Source: Serratia symbiotica (GTDB lineage Bacteria > Pseudomonadota > Gammaproteobacteria > Enterobacterales > Enterobacteriaceae). Taken from it: DNA of 64,000 bases. The position numbers were made by a program, and so were the translations under genes. The notes beneath the pieces were generated by a model, which saw only the letters and a program-made list of their open reading frames with translations, had not been told where the DNA came from and did no database searches. The stretch spans positions 1,612,001 through 1,676,000 of the forward strand of contig NZ_CP050855.1 of the NCBI RefSeq assembly GCF_000821185.2, read 5' to 3'. Positions 51,486 to 64,000 of this stretch are shown here, piece by piece (position 1 is the first letter of the stretch; each line of letters opens with the position of its first letter).

Positions 51486-52523
51486 GTGATGTTATCCACT
51501 CCACCTGCCACGCGCACAGCTTGCCCCCGTAGCCTGAAACGCGTTTCTGGTCTTGGCGTCTGCCTGATGCTGCTATCACTGTGCGTTATGGCCAGCCTGA
51601 TGATAGGTTCCAAACCTATTCCATTTAATGACGTTTGGTTCAGCCTGCTGGGCCAGCTTACCAACGCTGACAGCACCATTATCCTCAACGCGCGTTTGCC
51701 GCGCACGCTGGTCGGCATCCTGGTCGGCATAGCGTTGGGCGGTACCGGTGCCCTGATCCAGGCGTTGACACGCAACCCACTGGCCGATCCCGGCGTACTC
51801 GGCATCAACGCCGGTGCCAGCTTCGCCGTGGTGCTGAGCATTATGTTTTTTGGTGCCACATCAATCGAGAGTTATATGAGCTGGGCCTTTATCGGCGCGG
51901 CTATCACCACTTTATTGGCATACCTGATCGGCACGCTGGCAGGTGGGCGCATCAACCCAGTACGGCTGACGTTAGCCGGTGTAGCGATAGGCGCGGTGCT
52001 AACCGGCATCACCACCGGCCTCTCGCTGCTCGATCCGCAAACCTTTGACCAACTGCGTTTCTGGCAGGCTGGCACGCTGGATATTCGCACTTTGGCTAGC
52101 CTGTCTGTCACCGCACCCGCCATTTTGCTCGGTGTCTTGCTGACGCTGGCTATCGTTCGTCCGCTAAACACTATCAGTATGGGGGAAGATCTCGCCATCG
52201 CGCTCGGCACACCGATGGTGCTAACCCAAACTATCGCCGTTATCGCCATCACGCTGCTGTGCGGTGCGGCGACCGCCACCGTTGGCCCGATCGGTTTTGT
52301 CGGTCTGATGGTGCCGCATATTGCCCGCTGGTGGGTCGGCCCCGATCAGCGTTGGATATTGCCCTATTCCATGCTGATGGCACCGGTTTTGCTGCTGTGT
52401 GCCGATATCATCGGCCGTCTGTTGGTGCCTGGCGAGCTGCGGGTTTCGATCGTCACCGCCTTTATCGGCGCGCCGGTGTTGATCTGGCTGGTACGCCGTA
52501 AGAAAACGCTAGGGGGGTTGTGA
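51486..52523 (+). CDS. fepD: FepD-type siderophore ABC permease
   Basis: 345 residues, with FecCD/BtuC-type permease helices. The ARLPRTLVGILVGIALGGTGALIQALTRNPLADPGVLG stretch near the N-terminus and the VGPIGFVGLMVPHIARW cytoplasmic loop (contact with the ATPase) are conserved. It begins GTG-ATG at 51486/51489, with ggag 8 nt before the GTG. The stop overlaps the fepG start region. Confidence 0.9.
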   Translation: MMLSTPPATRTACPRSLKRVSGLGVCLMLLSLCVMASLMIGSKPIPFNDVWFSLLGQLTNADSTIILNARLPRTLVGILVGIALGGTGALIQALTRNPLADPGVLGINAGASFAVVLSIMFFGATSIESYMSWAFIGAAITTLLAYLIGTLAGGRINPVRLTLAGVAIGAVLTGITTGLSLLDPQTFDQLRFWQAGTLDIRTLASLSVTAPAILLGVLLTLAIVRPLNTISMGEDLAIALGTPMVLTQTIAVIAITLLCGAATATVGPIGFVGLMVPHIARWWVGPDQRWILPYSMLMAPVLLLCADIIGRLLVPGELRVSIVTAFIGAPVLIWLVRRKKTLGGL

Positions 52524-53554
52524 TGTCACGACAACGCATCCTGCTTATTGGTCACCCGGACGGCCTCCTGAATTGGCGCTTGCCGCTGCGCGTGCTGGTG
52601 ATTAATGTGTCGCTGCTGGTACTCTGCCTGCTGTTAGCCATAGCGGCACTGTGCTACGGCACGCTGCATCTTTCGTTGGAACAGCTATTTTCCGCACTCA
52701 GCGGCCAGGCACCGGAGAGCCTGATGATCGTAGTCACGCAATGGCGCTTACCGCGCATCACTATGGCACTGCTACTAGGCGGCGCGCTCGGCATGAGCGG
52801 TGCCATCTTCCAATCGATTACCCGTAATCCACTCGGTAGCCCGGATGTGATCGGTTTCAACATGGGTGCTTACACCGGTGCGCTGATCACTATTATTCTG
52901 TTCAGCGGCGGTTATTACCACATCGCAATTGGCGCGCTGGCTGGCGGTCTCCTTTCCGCTGTGGTGATCTATCTGCTTGCCTGGCGACAAGGCATTGTCG
53001 GTTTCCGGCTGATTATTGTCGGTATCGCTATCAGCGCGGTGCTGGTCTCTACCAACACCTGGCTGATCATCACCGCTTCTGTGGAACGTGCCATGGATGC
53101 CGCCATATGGCAGGCCGGTTCTCTCAATGGCTTGACCTGGCAAAAATCGCAGCCAGCAATCGTATTTATCGGCCTGGCGGCCAGCGCCGCACTGCTGATG
53201 AGCAAACGTCTACAACTGCTAGAGATGGGCGACGATGCGGCGCAGGCGCTGGGGGTAAATGCAGAAAGCAGCCGAATGTGGCTGATGCTATTCGGCGTGA
53301 CCCTGACTGCTGCCGCCACCGCCGGGCCAATTTCGTTTATCGCCCTGGCTGCCCCACAGATCGCGCGCCGCCTGACTGGCCAGTCTTCAGTCACTTTGAC
53401 CTCGTCGGCGCTGGTAGGGGCAGCGTTGCTACTGGGCGTTGACACCATTTCCCAGCCGCTTTTCGCGCCAATCCAGTTGCCGGTTGGCGTAGTGACTGTC
53501 AGCATCGGCGGCCTGTATTTGATCTGGCTGTTAATCCGTGAATCTCACAGATAA
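52520..53554 (+). CDS. fepG: FepG-type siderophore ABC permease
   Basis: About 344 residues, the second FecCD-family permease, which pairs with FepD as a heterodimer. Markers are QWRLPRITMALLLGGALGMSGAIFQ, TRNPLGSPDVIGF and AGPISFIALAAPQIARRL. The start is GTG 52520 or ATG 52523, overlapping the fepD stop. Confidence 0.9.
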   Translation: MMSRQRILLIGHPDGLLNWRLPLRVLVINVSLLVLCLLLAIAALCYGTLHLSLEQLFSALSGQAPESLMIVVTQWRLPRITMALLLGGALGMSGAIFQSITRNPLGSPDVIGFNMGAYTGALITIILFSGGYYHIAIGALAGGLLSAVVIYLLAWRQGIVGFRLIIVGIAISAVLVSTNTWLIITASVERAMDAAIWQAGSLNGLTWQKSQPAIVFIGLAASAALLMSKRLQLLEMGDDAAQALGVNAESSRMWLMLFGVTLTAAATAGPISFIALAAPQIARRLTGQSSVTLTSSALVGAALLLGVDTISQPLFAPIQLPVGVVTVSIGGLYLIWLLIRESHR

Positions 53555-53574
53555 TAATGAAGAGTAAAAATACT

Positions 53575-54378
53575 ATGAACCACCGCCTGCACGCCTCGCA
53601 TCTGACACTAGGCTACGACCATAAAATCATCGCCGATGACCTGAGCGTGGCGATCCTTGATGGTGCCTTCACGGTGATTGTCGGGCCGAATGCCTGCGGC
53701 AAATCCACGCTACTGCGCGCACTGTGTCGCCTGCTGAAACCCAGCGCTGGCGAGGTATTCCTTGATGGCAAAAGCATCAGCCGTTTTGCCACCAAGGCGC
53801 TGGCACGTGAACTGGGCCTACTGCCGCAAACCTCAATTGCGCCGGACAGTATTACCGTGGCGGCGTTGGTTTCCCGTGGGCGTTACCCACACCAAAGCCT
53901 GTTGAAACAATGGACTCGTGCCGACCAGCAAGCAGTCGAGGAAGCGATGGTGGCCACCAACGTCAACCAACTGGCCAGCTGTAGCGTCGACGAGCTTTCC
54001 GGCGGTCAGCGACAGCGGGTGTGGGTGGCGATGGTGCTGGCACAGCAAACCCCGCTGCTATTGCTGGATGAGCCGACCACCTATCTGGACATCGCCCACC
54101 AGATTGATCTGTTGGATCTGTTACGCCAACTGAATCAGGAGCGCGGTCAAACCATGATCGCTGTGCTGCACGATCTAAACCACGCCTGCCGTTATGCCGA
54201 CCATATCATCGCCATGCGCGATGGGCAGATCGTCGCGCAGGGGAAACCGGCCGAGATCATCACCGCCGAGCTAGTAGAGCAGGTTTTCGGCATGCCCTGC
54301 ATGATCATCGACGATCCCCTGTCCCATAGCCCACTGGTGATCCCGCGTGGCCGCTTTCACTGCGGTTCTGCGCAATAA
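53575..54378 (+). CDS. fepC: FepC-type siderophore ABC ATPase
   Basis: 267 residues. Walker A GPNACGKST, Q-loop LPQTS, signature LSGGQRQR, Walker B LLLLDEPTTYLDIAHQ and the H-loop LHDLNHACRYADH. The C-terminal RCMIIDDP-type tail of FepC is present (MPCMIIDDPLSHSPLVIP). It energises import by FepDG. The ATG at 53575 has gaagag upstream; an in-frame ATG at 53557, 3 bp after fepG, would add six residues. No TonB-dependent receptor or siderophore synthesis gene is in view. Confidence 0.92.
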   Translation: MNHRLHASHLTLGYDHKIIADDLSVAILDGAFTVIVGPNACGKSTLLRALCRLLKPSAGEVFLDGKSISRFATKALARELGLLPQTSIAPDSITVAALVSRGRYPHQSLLKQWTRADQQAVEEAMVATNVNQLASCSVDELSGGQRQRVWVAMVLAQQTPLLLLDEPTTYLDIAHQIDLLDLLRQLNQERGQTMIAVLHDLNHACRYADHIIAMRDGQIVAQGKPAEIITAELVEQVFGMPCMIIDDPLSHSPLVIPRGRFHCGSAQ

Positions 54379-54806
54379 TCAACCGTATATCCACGGTTGA
54401 TTGCGATAGCACAGCCGTTTAAACGGGGGCCACACTAGCGACACCCCGGTGGATTTAAATCATCTGTGCCATCAGTGAGTCGCTGTCCGTACAACTGACA
54501 GGAATGGTCACTTCCACCGCCCCTTGCATCTCCATCGCTGTGCGCAAATCTTCAGGTGCTACGCTACGACGACTTTACTGCCAAGCGGCACTGGGTAGCT
54601 CCTTTCTGCCATAGGGTTGGATATTGCGTGGTCAGCTACAGCAGGTGCTTGAAAAGCCAGGCGATGAACAGCAGAGTATCTATCTACTGTGCCGGTGGCG
54701 AAAATGTCCGCCCAACGGGCAGCCTTCAGCAACCTACTGCAACAAAGCCTCAGTCAGCCCCCAGTTGACTGTGAAGCAGCAGGGCTTTACCGCAACTCTG
54801 GGTGTG
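54379..54806 (-). other. Decayed, unassigned region between fepC and ligA
   Basis: The start holds the fepC end hairpin (tcaaccgtatatccacggttga, 54379-54400). On the minus strand, broken frames join as ...YPVPLGSKVVV | APEDLRTAMEMQGAVEVTIP...SLMAQMI and stop near 54455, with one frame change near 54570. This looks like the C-terminal end of a dead gene I cannot name. Confidence 0.4.
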
Positions 54807-56867
<2,061 letters not shown>

Positions 56868-56881
56868 TCATCATCAAAGAT

Positions 56882-56906
56882 AAAAAACCCCCGTCAAAGC
56901 GGGGGC
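56882..56906 (-). terminator. zipA terminator
   Basis: Minus-strand stem agcccccg/cgggggtt with a ctttga loop, then tttttt, in the 79 bp between zipA and ligA. Confidence 0.8.
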
Positions 56907-56943
56907 TGGGTTATTATGGAGATCCAGTGTGCCTGGCAACGGG

Positions 56944-57876
56944 TCAGGCGTTGTTTTCCAGCACGGCACGGAGGCGCGCTTTATAGGTTTCCAGCTTTTG
57001 CGGCGTCATCATGCGGCGTTCGTCATCAAGTACCACGCCCCCAACATCATCAGCAATACGCTGTGCCGACTGCAACATCAGCTTAAAGTTCTGATTGGCA
57101 TCGCCGAAAGAGGGCACCATCATGAACAATGATACGCCCGGCGTAATAAAATCAGACATCATATCAGGCTCAAAAGAACCCGGTTTAACCATGTTCGCCA
57201 AGCTGAACAGTACCGAACCGCTGCCCGCCGGGCTAATATGGCGATGGAAAATACCCATTTCACCAAACTGAAAGCCCGCCTGTAGCACGCTCTGTAGTAA
57301 GACTTCGCCGTCGATCATTCCCCCTTGATGAGCCGCCACATGTAATACCAGTACGGTTTCTTTTGGCTTTGCCGCGATCGACTCGGCGGGAAGCGGCTGC
57401 GGTTTCGCTTCCGGCTGGTGCTGATGCACAGATGTGTCGTGCAACACGGGCACCGCTTCAGGCTCTGCCGCTGGCGGTAGATCATCGAGGCAAGGTTCAC
57501 GACGCAGCGCAGGCTGCGGTTCGCCGCCTTGATCCTGTTGCATGCTGCTATCTCGTGAGATATCACCCGGGGCCAGAGCTTGATAGGCAACCGATTGATC
57601 AGGCTTGGGCGTAACCACAGGCTCTTTTTTCGCGGCACCAAAATGCCCCAACAATGCTTTATCCTGCGGGTGAGCAGCGCGTATACGCACCTCCCCCACG
57701 CCTTCATCGAGATCGTTGCTCAGAGTTTGTTTCCGTTCCTTATTGGAACGTTTAGCTGGACGATCGCGGAAAAGCGATGAGCGTTCCTTGCGGCTGGTCC
57801 ATAGACCGTGCAATAACAACGCTATTATAGCGATCGCACCAACAACGATTAATATCAGACGCAAATCTTGCATCAT
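56944..57876 (-). CDS. zipA: Cell-division protein ZipA
   Basis: 310 residues from the ATG at 57876 ([24 protein letters not shown]), which is the single N-terminal membrane anchor. A charged region, a proline/glutamine-rich linker (about 60-170) shorter than in E. coli, and the C-terminal FtsZ-binding domain ([62 protein letters not shown]) follow. It tethers FtsZ to the inner membrane and is essential. It is divergent from cysZ. Confidence 0.96.
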   Translation of the reverse strand: MMQDLRLILIVVGAIAIIALLLHGLWTSRKERSSLFRDRPAKRSNKERKQTLSNDLDEGVGEVRIRAAHPQDKALLGHFGAAKKEPVVTPKPDQSVAYQALAPGDISRDSSMQQDQGGEPQPALRREPCLDDLPPAAEPEAVPVLHDTSVHQHQPEAKPQPLPAESIAAKPKETVLVLHVAAHQGGMIDGEVLLQSVLQAGFQFGEMGIFHRHISPAGSGSVLFSLANMVKPGSFEPDMMSDFITPGVSLFMMVPSFGDANQNFKLMLQSAQRIADDVGGVVLDDERRMMTPQKLETYKARLRAVLENNA

Positions 57877-58096
57877 TGCTATCTCTGTTGTTCCAATACA
57901 TTGCCACGGCGGCAAACATTCACTTATTAACTCTATTTGCCCGCACACACAAGTGCAAGTCTGTGCTGAATTTTATGCTAATAAAGATGACTACACTGCT
58001 TTTTTTGCTGTTTTTTCCGCCAACCACACCCTAGCCAGTAGAAAATCATCCCGATATGATACTGCTGCCTGTTCAGATGATGAGATAACTTAAGAT

Positions 58097-58858
58097 ATGC
58101 CTTATACCCCGTTTCCTGCAAAATCCACCAATGGCATTCACTATTTCGCCGAAGGCTGGCGTCTGGTTTCACGACCAGGGATCAAACGCTATGTCTTCCT
58201 GCCGTTGCTGGTCAACATGCTGCTGATGGGATCCACCTTTTGGTGGCTATTCAGCCAACTCGGCGACTGGCTCCCGGCAATGCTGAGCCATATTCCCCAC
58301 TGGTTGCAGTGGCTAAGCTATCTACTGTGGCCGCTGGTGGTCATTTCGGTGCTGCTGGTGTTCGGCTACCTGTTTAGTACCATCACCAACCTGATCGCCG
58401 CGCCGTTCTGCGGTCTGCTAGCAGAACAACTGGAAGGCCACCTGACCGGTAAACCGCTAGCGGACACTGGTATCTTCAGCATCGTGAAGGATCTACCGCG
58501 CGTCATGGCACGCGAATGGCGCAAACTGGCCTATTACCTGCCACGCGCCCTGCTGCTTTTAGCGCTTTATTTCATCCCCGGTCTAGGCCAAACGGTAGCG
58601 CCAATACTGTGGTTTTTGTTCAGCGCCTGGATGCTAGCGATTCAATATTGCGACTATCCGTTCGACAACCACAAGGTCAGCTTTGCCGATATGCGCCGTG
58701 CGCTGCGTCAGTATAAAGCCGATAACGTGCAGTTCGGTACGCTAGTCAGCCTGTTCACCATCATCCCAATCCTCAACCTGGTGATCCTGCCAGTGGCAGT
58801 TTGCGGGGCTACTGCGATGTGGGTGGATCGTTATCGCGCGCAATTCGTCCGTTCCTGA
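58097..58858 (+). CDS. cysZ: Sulfate transporter CysZ
   Basis: 253 residues, the E. coli length. It is an inner-membrane protein with four to six hydrophobic segments that takes up sulfate for cysteine synthesis. Conserved blocks are [33 protein letters not shown] and [10 protein letters not shown]. It lies directly before cysK. Confidence 0.95.
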   Translation: MPYTPFPAKSTNGIHYFAEGWRLVSRPGIKRYVFLPLLVNMLLMGSTFWWLFSQLGDWLPAMLSHIPHWLQWLSYLLWPLVVISVLLVFGYLFSTITNLIAAPFCGLLAEQLEGHLTGKPLADTGIFSIVKDLPRVMAREWRKLAYYLPRALLLLALYFIPGLGQTVAPILWFLFSAWMLAIQYCDYPFDNHKVSFADMRRALRQYKADNVQFGTLVSLFTIIPILNLVILPVAVCGATAMWVDRYRAQFVRS

Positions 58859-59023
58859 GCCAATGACTTCAGTAAGACGTGCACTTTCTTTCGCCCTTAT
58901 CATTGTGCTTAAAACTTATTTCCTAATAACATATAGATATACTAATTCTTTACTTCCCTGCTGGTGTTGTTAGCGTATACTTCAGATATTCCTTACATTT
59001 TCATAGAGTTAAAGAACAAACTT

Positions 59024-59992
<969 letters not shown>

Positions 59993-60019
59993 GGCTCACA
60001 AAGCACAAAAAGTTAAAAA

Positions 60020-60043
60020 AAGCGCCTTTCAAGGTGCTTTTTT
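60020..60043 (+). terminator. cysK terminator
   Basis: aagcgcct / aggtgctt stem with a ttca loop, then tttttt, 28 bp after the cysK stop. Confidence 0.85.
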
Positions 60044-60386
60044 GTGGGCTGGATCAAATTTTATAGCAGTCAAAGATTGATTTTGTGCGCTGGCTTTAGT
60101 ATTTAACGGTGCATTATTTCGATGTGCAAAATTAATCGCCCTTTTTTTTGGCTTAGGGCTGAATCGTTTTACTTGTTTGTCGCCGAGGCACTAGAACAGG
60201 CATAATAGGGATTGGTTGAAACGACGTCAAAAATCAAATTTTCTGGTTTACAGTGCCTAACGTGTCGTTTTCTGTTGCATCAACACTTGCCGTAGTCAGG
60301 CGCTAAAACCAGAGAAACTAGACTCATGCTCGTGGGCTAAATTTTAGTACCACAACAATTACTTCTAATAAGTTGGGGAAATATCA
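60044..60386 (+). promoter_or_regulatory. ptsHI-crr upstream region
   Basis: 343 bp without a gene. The pts promoters should lie here, as in E. coli (CRP and Mlc control is known there). A gcataat box at 60197-60203 is a possible -10. I could not confirm a CRP site. The ribosome site of ptsH is the ggggaa before the ATG at 60387. Confidence 0.45.
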
Positions 60387-60644
60387 ATGTTTCAGCAAGA
60401 AATTACTATTACTGCTCCGAATGGTCTGCACACCCGCCCTGCCGCTCAGTTCGTAAAAGAAGCCAAAGGCTTCACCTCTGACATCACCGTGACTTCTAAC
60501 GGTAAAAGCGCCAGCGCCAAAAGCCTGTTTAAACTGCAAACTCTGGGCCTAACTCAAGGTACCATAGTGACCATCGAAGCTACTGGTGAAGATGAGCAGA
60601 AAGCCGTTGAGCACTTGGTAAAACTGATGGCAGAGCTTGAGTAA
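60387..60644 (+). CDS. ptsH: Phosphocarrier protein HPr
   Basis: 85 residues, almost identical to E. coli HPr. The phosphorylated histidine is H15 with R17 in GLHTRPA, and S46 is the conserved serine. It passes phosphate from EI to the sugar-specific EIIA domains. It is 47 bp before ptsI. Confidence 0.98.
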   Translation: MFQQEITITAPNGLHTRPAAQFVKEAKGFTSDITVTSNGKSASAKSLFKLQTLGLTQGTIVTIEATGEDEQKAVEHLVKLMAELE

Positions 60645-60691
60645 TTGGCCCGTCTTTGTTACTTAACACCAGTCAAGAGTAAGGTAGGGTT

Positions 60692-62419
60692 ATGATTTCA
60701 GGCATTTTAGTATCACCAGGTATCGCTTTTGGTAAGGCTCTCCTACTGAAAGAAGATGAAATTGTCATCAACCGAAAGAAAATCTCTACAGATCATGTAG
60801 AGCAGGAAGTCTCACGTTTTCTTTCTGGCCGCGCCAAAGCATCTGAACAGTTGGCAGTGATCAAGGCCAAAGCAGGCGAAACCTTCGGCGAAGAGAAAGA
60901 AGCAATCTTCGAAGGCCACATCATGTTGCTGGAAGACGAAGAGCTTGAGCAGGAAATCATAGCCCTAATCAAAGATGAACATGTCACTGCCGATGCAGCG
61001 GTCTACACCGTGATCGAAAGCCAAGCGCATGCGTTGGAAGAGTTGGACGACGAATATCTGAAAGAGCGTGCAGCCGATGTACGCGACATCGGCAAGCGCC
61101 TGCTGCGCAACATGCTCAGCATGCCTATCGTCGATCTGAGTACTATTCAAGACGAAGTGATCCTAGTGGCCACCGATTTGACCCCGTCTGAAACCGCACA
61201 GTTAAACCTGAAAAAAGTGTTGGGCTTCATCACTGATCTAGGTGGCCGCACTTCGCACACCTCCATCATGGCACGCTCTCTAGAGCTGCCAGCCATTGTG
61301 GGCACCAGCGATGTGACCAAGCAGGTGAAAACCGGTGATTACCTGATCCTGGATGCGATTAACAACAAGATTTACGTTAACCCCACTGCTGAAGTTATCG
61401 ATCAGTTAAAAACCGCCCAGAGTCAGTACATCACTGAGAAAAACGATCTAGCTAAGCTGAAAGATCTACCCGCGATTACGCTAGATGGCCATCAGGTTGA
61501 AGTTTGCGCCAATATCGGCACCGTACGCGATGTTGCTAGTGCCGAGCGCAATGGCGCTGAAGGCATCGGCCTGTATCGTACTGAATTCCTGTTTATGGAT
61601 CGTGATACGCTACCGACTGAAGACGAGCAGTTCCAGGCTTACAAAGCCGTTGCGGAAGCCATGGGTTCGCAGGCAGTGATCATCCGTACCATGGACATCG
61701 GCGGCGACAAAGACCTGCCGTACATGAACCTGCCGAAGGAAGAGAATCCGTTCCTTGGCTGGCGCGCCATCCGCATCGCGATGGATCGTAGAGAGATCTT
61801 GCACGCCCAGCTACGCGCCATCCTGCGCGCTTCAGCATTCGGTAAATTGCGCATCATGTTCCCGATGATTATTTCCGTGGAAGAAGTGCGCGATCTAAAA
61901 GACGAAATCGACAAGTTGAAAGCACAATTACGCGAAGAAGGTAAAGCGTTCGATGAAGCCATCGAAGTGGGTGTGATGGTGGAGACACCCGCCGCAGCGT
62001 CAATTGCCCACCATTTGGCAAAAGAGGTTGATTTCTTTAGTATTGGAACAAATGATCTCACCCAATATACTCTGGCAGTCGATCGCGGCAATGAGATGAT
62101 TTCTCATCTTTATAATCCGTTATCCCCGTCAGTGCTTGGCTTGATCAAACAAGTTATTGATGCATCGCACGCAGAGGGGAAATGGACGGGCATGTGCGGT
62201 GAACTGGCTGGCGATGAACGTGCTACACTACTGTTATTAGGCATGGGGCTGGATGAGTTCAGTATGAGTGCGATCTCAATCCCACGCATCAAGAAAATCA
62301 TTCGGAATACCAATTTTACAGATGTGCAAGCGCTGGCAGCGCAGGTCTTGGCACAGCCAACAGCACAAGACCTAATGAATTGCGTGAATATATTCATCGA
62401 AGAAAAAACGCTCTGCTAA
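60692..62419 (+). CDS. ptsI: PTS enzyme I
   Basis: 575 residues, the E. coli length. It transfers phosphate from PEP to HPr in the cytosol. The active histidine is H189 in [11 protein letters not shown]. The PEP-binding TIM-barrel domain has [23 protein letters not shown] and the cysteine in [10 protein letters not shown]. It is the second gene of ptsHI-crr. Confidence 0.98.
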   Translation: MISGILVSPGIAFGKALLLKEDEIVINRKKISTDHVEQEVSRFLSGRAKASEQLAVIKAKAGETFGEEKEAIFEGHIMLLEDEELEQEIIALIKDEHVTADAAVYTVIESQAHALEELDDEYLKERAADVRDIGKRLLRNMLSMPIVDLSTIQDEVILVATDLTPSETAQLNLKKVLGFITDLGGRTSHTSIMARSLELPAIVGTSDVTKQVKTGDYLILDAINNKIYVNPTAEVIDQLKTAQSQYITEKNDLAKLKDLPAITLDGHQVEVCANIGTVRDVASAERNGAEGIGLYRTEFLFMDRDTLPTEDEQFQAYKAVAEAMGSQAVIIRTMDIGGDKDLPYMNLPKEENPFLGWRAIRIAMDRREILHAQLRAILRASAFGKLRIMFPMIISVEEVRDLKDEIDKLKAQLREEGKAFDEAIEVGVMVETPAAASIAHHLAKEVDFFSIGTNDLTQYTLAVDRGNEMISHLYNPLSPSVLGLIKQVIDASHAEGKWTGMCGELAGDERATLLLLGMGLDEFSMSAISIPRIKKIIRNTNFTDVQALAAQVLAQPTAQDLMNCVNIFIEEKTLC

Positions 62420-62476
62420 ACTTCCACAGTACTGGAACGTGGGAGCGCAGCCCAATTTAATGCTTAGGAGAATATC

Positions 62477-62986
62477 ATGGGGTTGTTCGATAAACTGAAA
62501 TCACTGGTTTCTGATGACAAGAAAGATACGGGTACTATCGAGATCATCGCCCCCCTTTCTGGCGAAATCGTCAATATTGAGGATGTGCCGGATGTCGTAT
62601 TCGCTGAAAAGATCGTTGGTGATGGTATTGCCATCAAACCTTCCGGCAATAAAATGGTTGCCCCTGTTGACGGCACTATCGGCAAAATTTTCGAAACCAA
62701 CCATGCTTTCTCTATCGAATCCGACAACGGTATTGAGCTGTTCGTGCATTTCGGTATCGATACCGTTGAGTTGAAAGGCGAAGGCTTTAAGCGTATTGCT
62801 GAAGAAGGCCAGCATGTCAAAAAAGGTGATATCATTATCGAGTTCAACCTGCCCGTGCTGGAAGAGAAAGCCAAGTCAATCTTGACTCCAGTTGTCATCT
62901 CCAACATGGACGAACTCAAAGAGCTGATTAAACTTTCTGGCAATGTTATTGCCGGCGAAACCCCGATCATCCGCATCAGAAAGTAA
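62477..62986 (+). CDS. crr: PTS glucose-specific EIIA (Crr)
   Basis: 169 residues, as in E. coli. The phosphorylated histidine is H91 in VHFGIDTV, with H76 in ETNHAFSI as the second active-site histidine. It feeds glucose/trehalose EIIBC and governs adenylate cyclase and inducer exclusion. aggag precedes the ATG. The usual 3' terminator is cut by an IS4-family element (see 63000 region). Confidence 0.98.
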   Translation: MGLFDKLKSLVSDDKKDTGTIEIIAPLSGEIVNIEDVPDVVFAEKIVGDGIAIKPSGNKMVAPVDGTIGKIFETNHAFSIESDNGIELFVHFGIDTVELKGEGFKRIAEEGQHVKKGDIIIEFNLPVLEEKAKSILTPVVISNMDELKELIKLSGNVIAGETPIIRIRK

Positions 62987-63000
62987 TTGTCAATCAGCAT

Positions 63001-63022
63001 AAAAAACGGCGCTTAAAAATGT
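63001..63022 (+). terminator. Half of the crr terminator, interrupted by IS
   Basis: Only the upstream half remains, aaaaaacggcgctt; the matching aagcgccg...tttttt arm is absent because IS4-type sequence begins at about 63022. Confidence 0.55.
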
Positions 63023-63070
63023 AATGCCGATCAGTTAAGGATCACTTGAACGATCCTACCTCTGTGTGAA

Positions 63071-63104
63071 AATCCGTAATCTCCCTGAGATTACGGATTT
63101 TTTT
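63071..63104 (+). terminator. Hairpin in the IS4 leader, just before the transposase start
   Basis: aaatccgtaatct / agattacggattttttt is a near-perfect stem of about 12 bp with a ccctg-type loop and T7 running into the ATG. It could stop outside transcription from entering the transposase gene, or hide its ribosome site. Confidence 0.65.
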
Positions 63105-64000
63105 ATGTTACTGAGTCAGGCGCTTGATGCCGTTCTTAAATTCTCTCCTAAAGAGTTTGCTGCACTGTCTGATTTGCTCTCACCTGAGCTTATCGATGAG
63201 TGCCTGGCTGATACCGGGGTCGTGACGCTTCGCAAGCGCCGTCTCCCCATGGAGATGATGGTCTGGGCTGTCGCCGGTATGTCCTTGTTCCGCTCATTTT
63301 CCATGAATCAGTTGGTTTCACATCTCGATATTATGCTGCCGGGTAAGCGTCCTTTTGTCGCACCCAGCGCCGTGGTACAAGCCCGTCAGCGGCTCGGGGA
63401 AGATGTGGTTAGACTGGTTTTCGAGAAAACACGCCAACTCTGGTTCGAGAAAACACCGTTATCCCACTGGAACGGTCTGACATTGATGGCTGTAGACGGC
63501 ACTCTGTGGAGAACACCGGACACGCCGGAAAATGATGCTGCTTTTGGACGAACAGCTAATGAGTATGCCCAGTCCGACTGGCCACAGCTGCGTATGGTCT
63601 GTCAGATGGAAGTGACCAGTCATCTGTTATCCGGTGTGAGCTTTGGCAGCGTGTCAGAAACCAGCGAAGTTGACCTTGCCGCTCAATTGGCCGGGCAGAC
63701 GCAGGACCACTCACTGACGATACTGGATAAAGGCTTCTATGCACTCGGGTTGCTTCACCACTGGTGGTCATCAGGAACAGAAAAACACTGGATGATCCCA
63801 CTGCGCAAAGGCGCGCAGTATCAGGTGCGCGAGAAGCTGGGTGCAGGACATGAACTGGTCGAACTCAGCTTACCCCCTCAGGCCCGTAAGAAATGGAAAG
63901 ATGCGCCTCAAACACTGACGGCGAGGTTGATAAGTAAAGAAATCAACGGAAAAACAATACAGATCCTGACGTCAATGTGCGATCCGTTACGTTACCCTAA
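63105..64000 (+). CDS. IS4-family transposase, 3' end outside window
   Basis: The frame is open from the ATG at 63105 to the end of the window (298 codons). The N-terminal Transposase_IS4_N-type domain (LKFSPKEFAALSDLLSPELI, SMNQLVSHLDIMLPG) is followed by the DDE core: the first aspartate in LMAVDGTLWRTPD and the second in TILDKGFYALGLL. The YREK glutamate should lie beyond the window. No break is seen, so the element may be active. The start has no visible ribosome site because the hairpin abuts it. Confidence 0.88.
   Translation, partial: MLLSQALDAVLKFSPKEFAALSDLLSPELIDECLADTGVVTLRKRRLPMEMMVWAVAGMSLFRSFSMNQLVSHLDIMLPGKRPFVAPSAVVQARQRLGEDVVRLVFEKTRQLWFEKTPLSHWNGLTLMAVDGTLWRTPDTPENDAAFGRTANEYAQSDWPQLRMVCQMEVTSHLLSGVSFGSVSETSEVDLAAQLAGQTQDHSLTILDKGFYALGLLHHWWSSGTEKHWMIPLRKGAQYQVREKLGAGHELVELSLPPQARKKWKDAPQTLTARLISKEINGKTIQILTSMCDPLRYP

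Larger units (their letters stand above)
63022..64000 (+). mobile_element. IS4-family insertion sequence, left part
   Basis: Begins with taatgccgatcagttaagg, the terminal repeat of a common IS4 subgroup, and continues to the window edge inside the transposase gene. The right end is outside. Confidence 0.8.

Overview
The window reads as a chromosomal segment of an enterobacterium close to Serratia. Protein sequences and gene order match the Enterobacterales chromosome closely: pqiABC-uup-rlmL-ycbX-zapC-pyrD-pepN-pncB-asnS-ompF-aspC-gloC-ycbK-ldtD-mukBEF-cmoM-elyC-kdsB-ycaR, then glk-nupC-alaWX-gltX-valUXY-lysV and ligA-zipA-cysZ-cysK-ptsHI-crr. Several insertion sequences are present, most of them broken, together with frameshifted genes, decayed intergenic spaces and breaks in synteny at IS remnants. 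This suggests a genome in early to intermediate decay, as in a host-associated Serratia such as S. symbiotica. That lineage assignment is inference.

Left accessory block (1-9484). A truncated ascorbate-type PTS EIIC gene is followed by a very large inverted repeat. Its two arms are 2,383 bp each (966-3348 and 4645-7027), with every recognised gene identical in both, around a 1.3 kb spacer that holds an IS110-family remnant. Each arm carries the same three-gene module: an XRE-type regulator, a YhhQ/VUT-type queuosine-precursor transporter split by a frameshift at a T8 run, and a convergent queC (7-cyano-7-deazaguanine synthase). Next come a serine resolvase broken by one base, an Rpn/YhgA-type nuclease gene cut by an IS256-family element, and that element with a frameshifted transposase.

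Core block 1 (9485-42734). This holds the PqiABC lipid-transport system, the ABC-F protein Uup, RlmL (23S rRNA methylation), YcbX, ZapC (division), PyrD (pyrimidines), PepN, PncB (NAD salvage, with a frameshifted C-terminus), AsnS, an OmpF-type porin with OmpR-like upstream sites, AspC, GloC, the murein enzymes YcbK and LdtD, the MukBEF condensin operon led by cmoM, ElyC, and kdsB-ycaR. An IS graveyard (42735-43535) replaces the expected lpxK side of ycaR.

Core block 2 (43536-63000). This holds mltB, glk, nupC, two tRNA-Ala(GGC), gltX, three tRNA-Val(TAC) and one tRNA-Lys(TTT), a Fur-box-led fepBDGC-type ferric-siderophore uptake operon, ligA, zipA, cysZ, cysK and ptsHI-crr. An IS4-family element has landed in the crr terminator region and runs off the right edge. 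Two short dispersed repeat families sit in the intergenic spaces: a roughly 139 bp element with 8 bp inverted ends, and a palindromic element of 120-200 bp.
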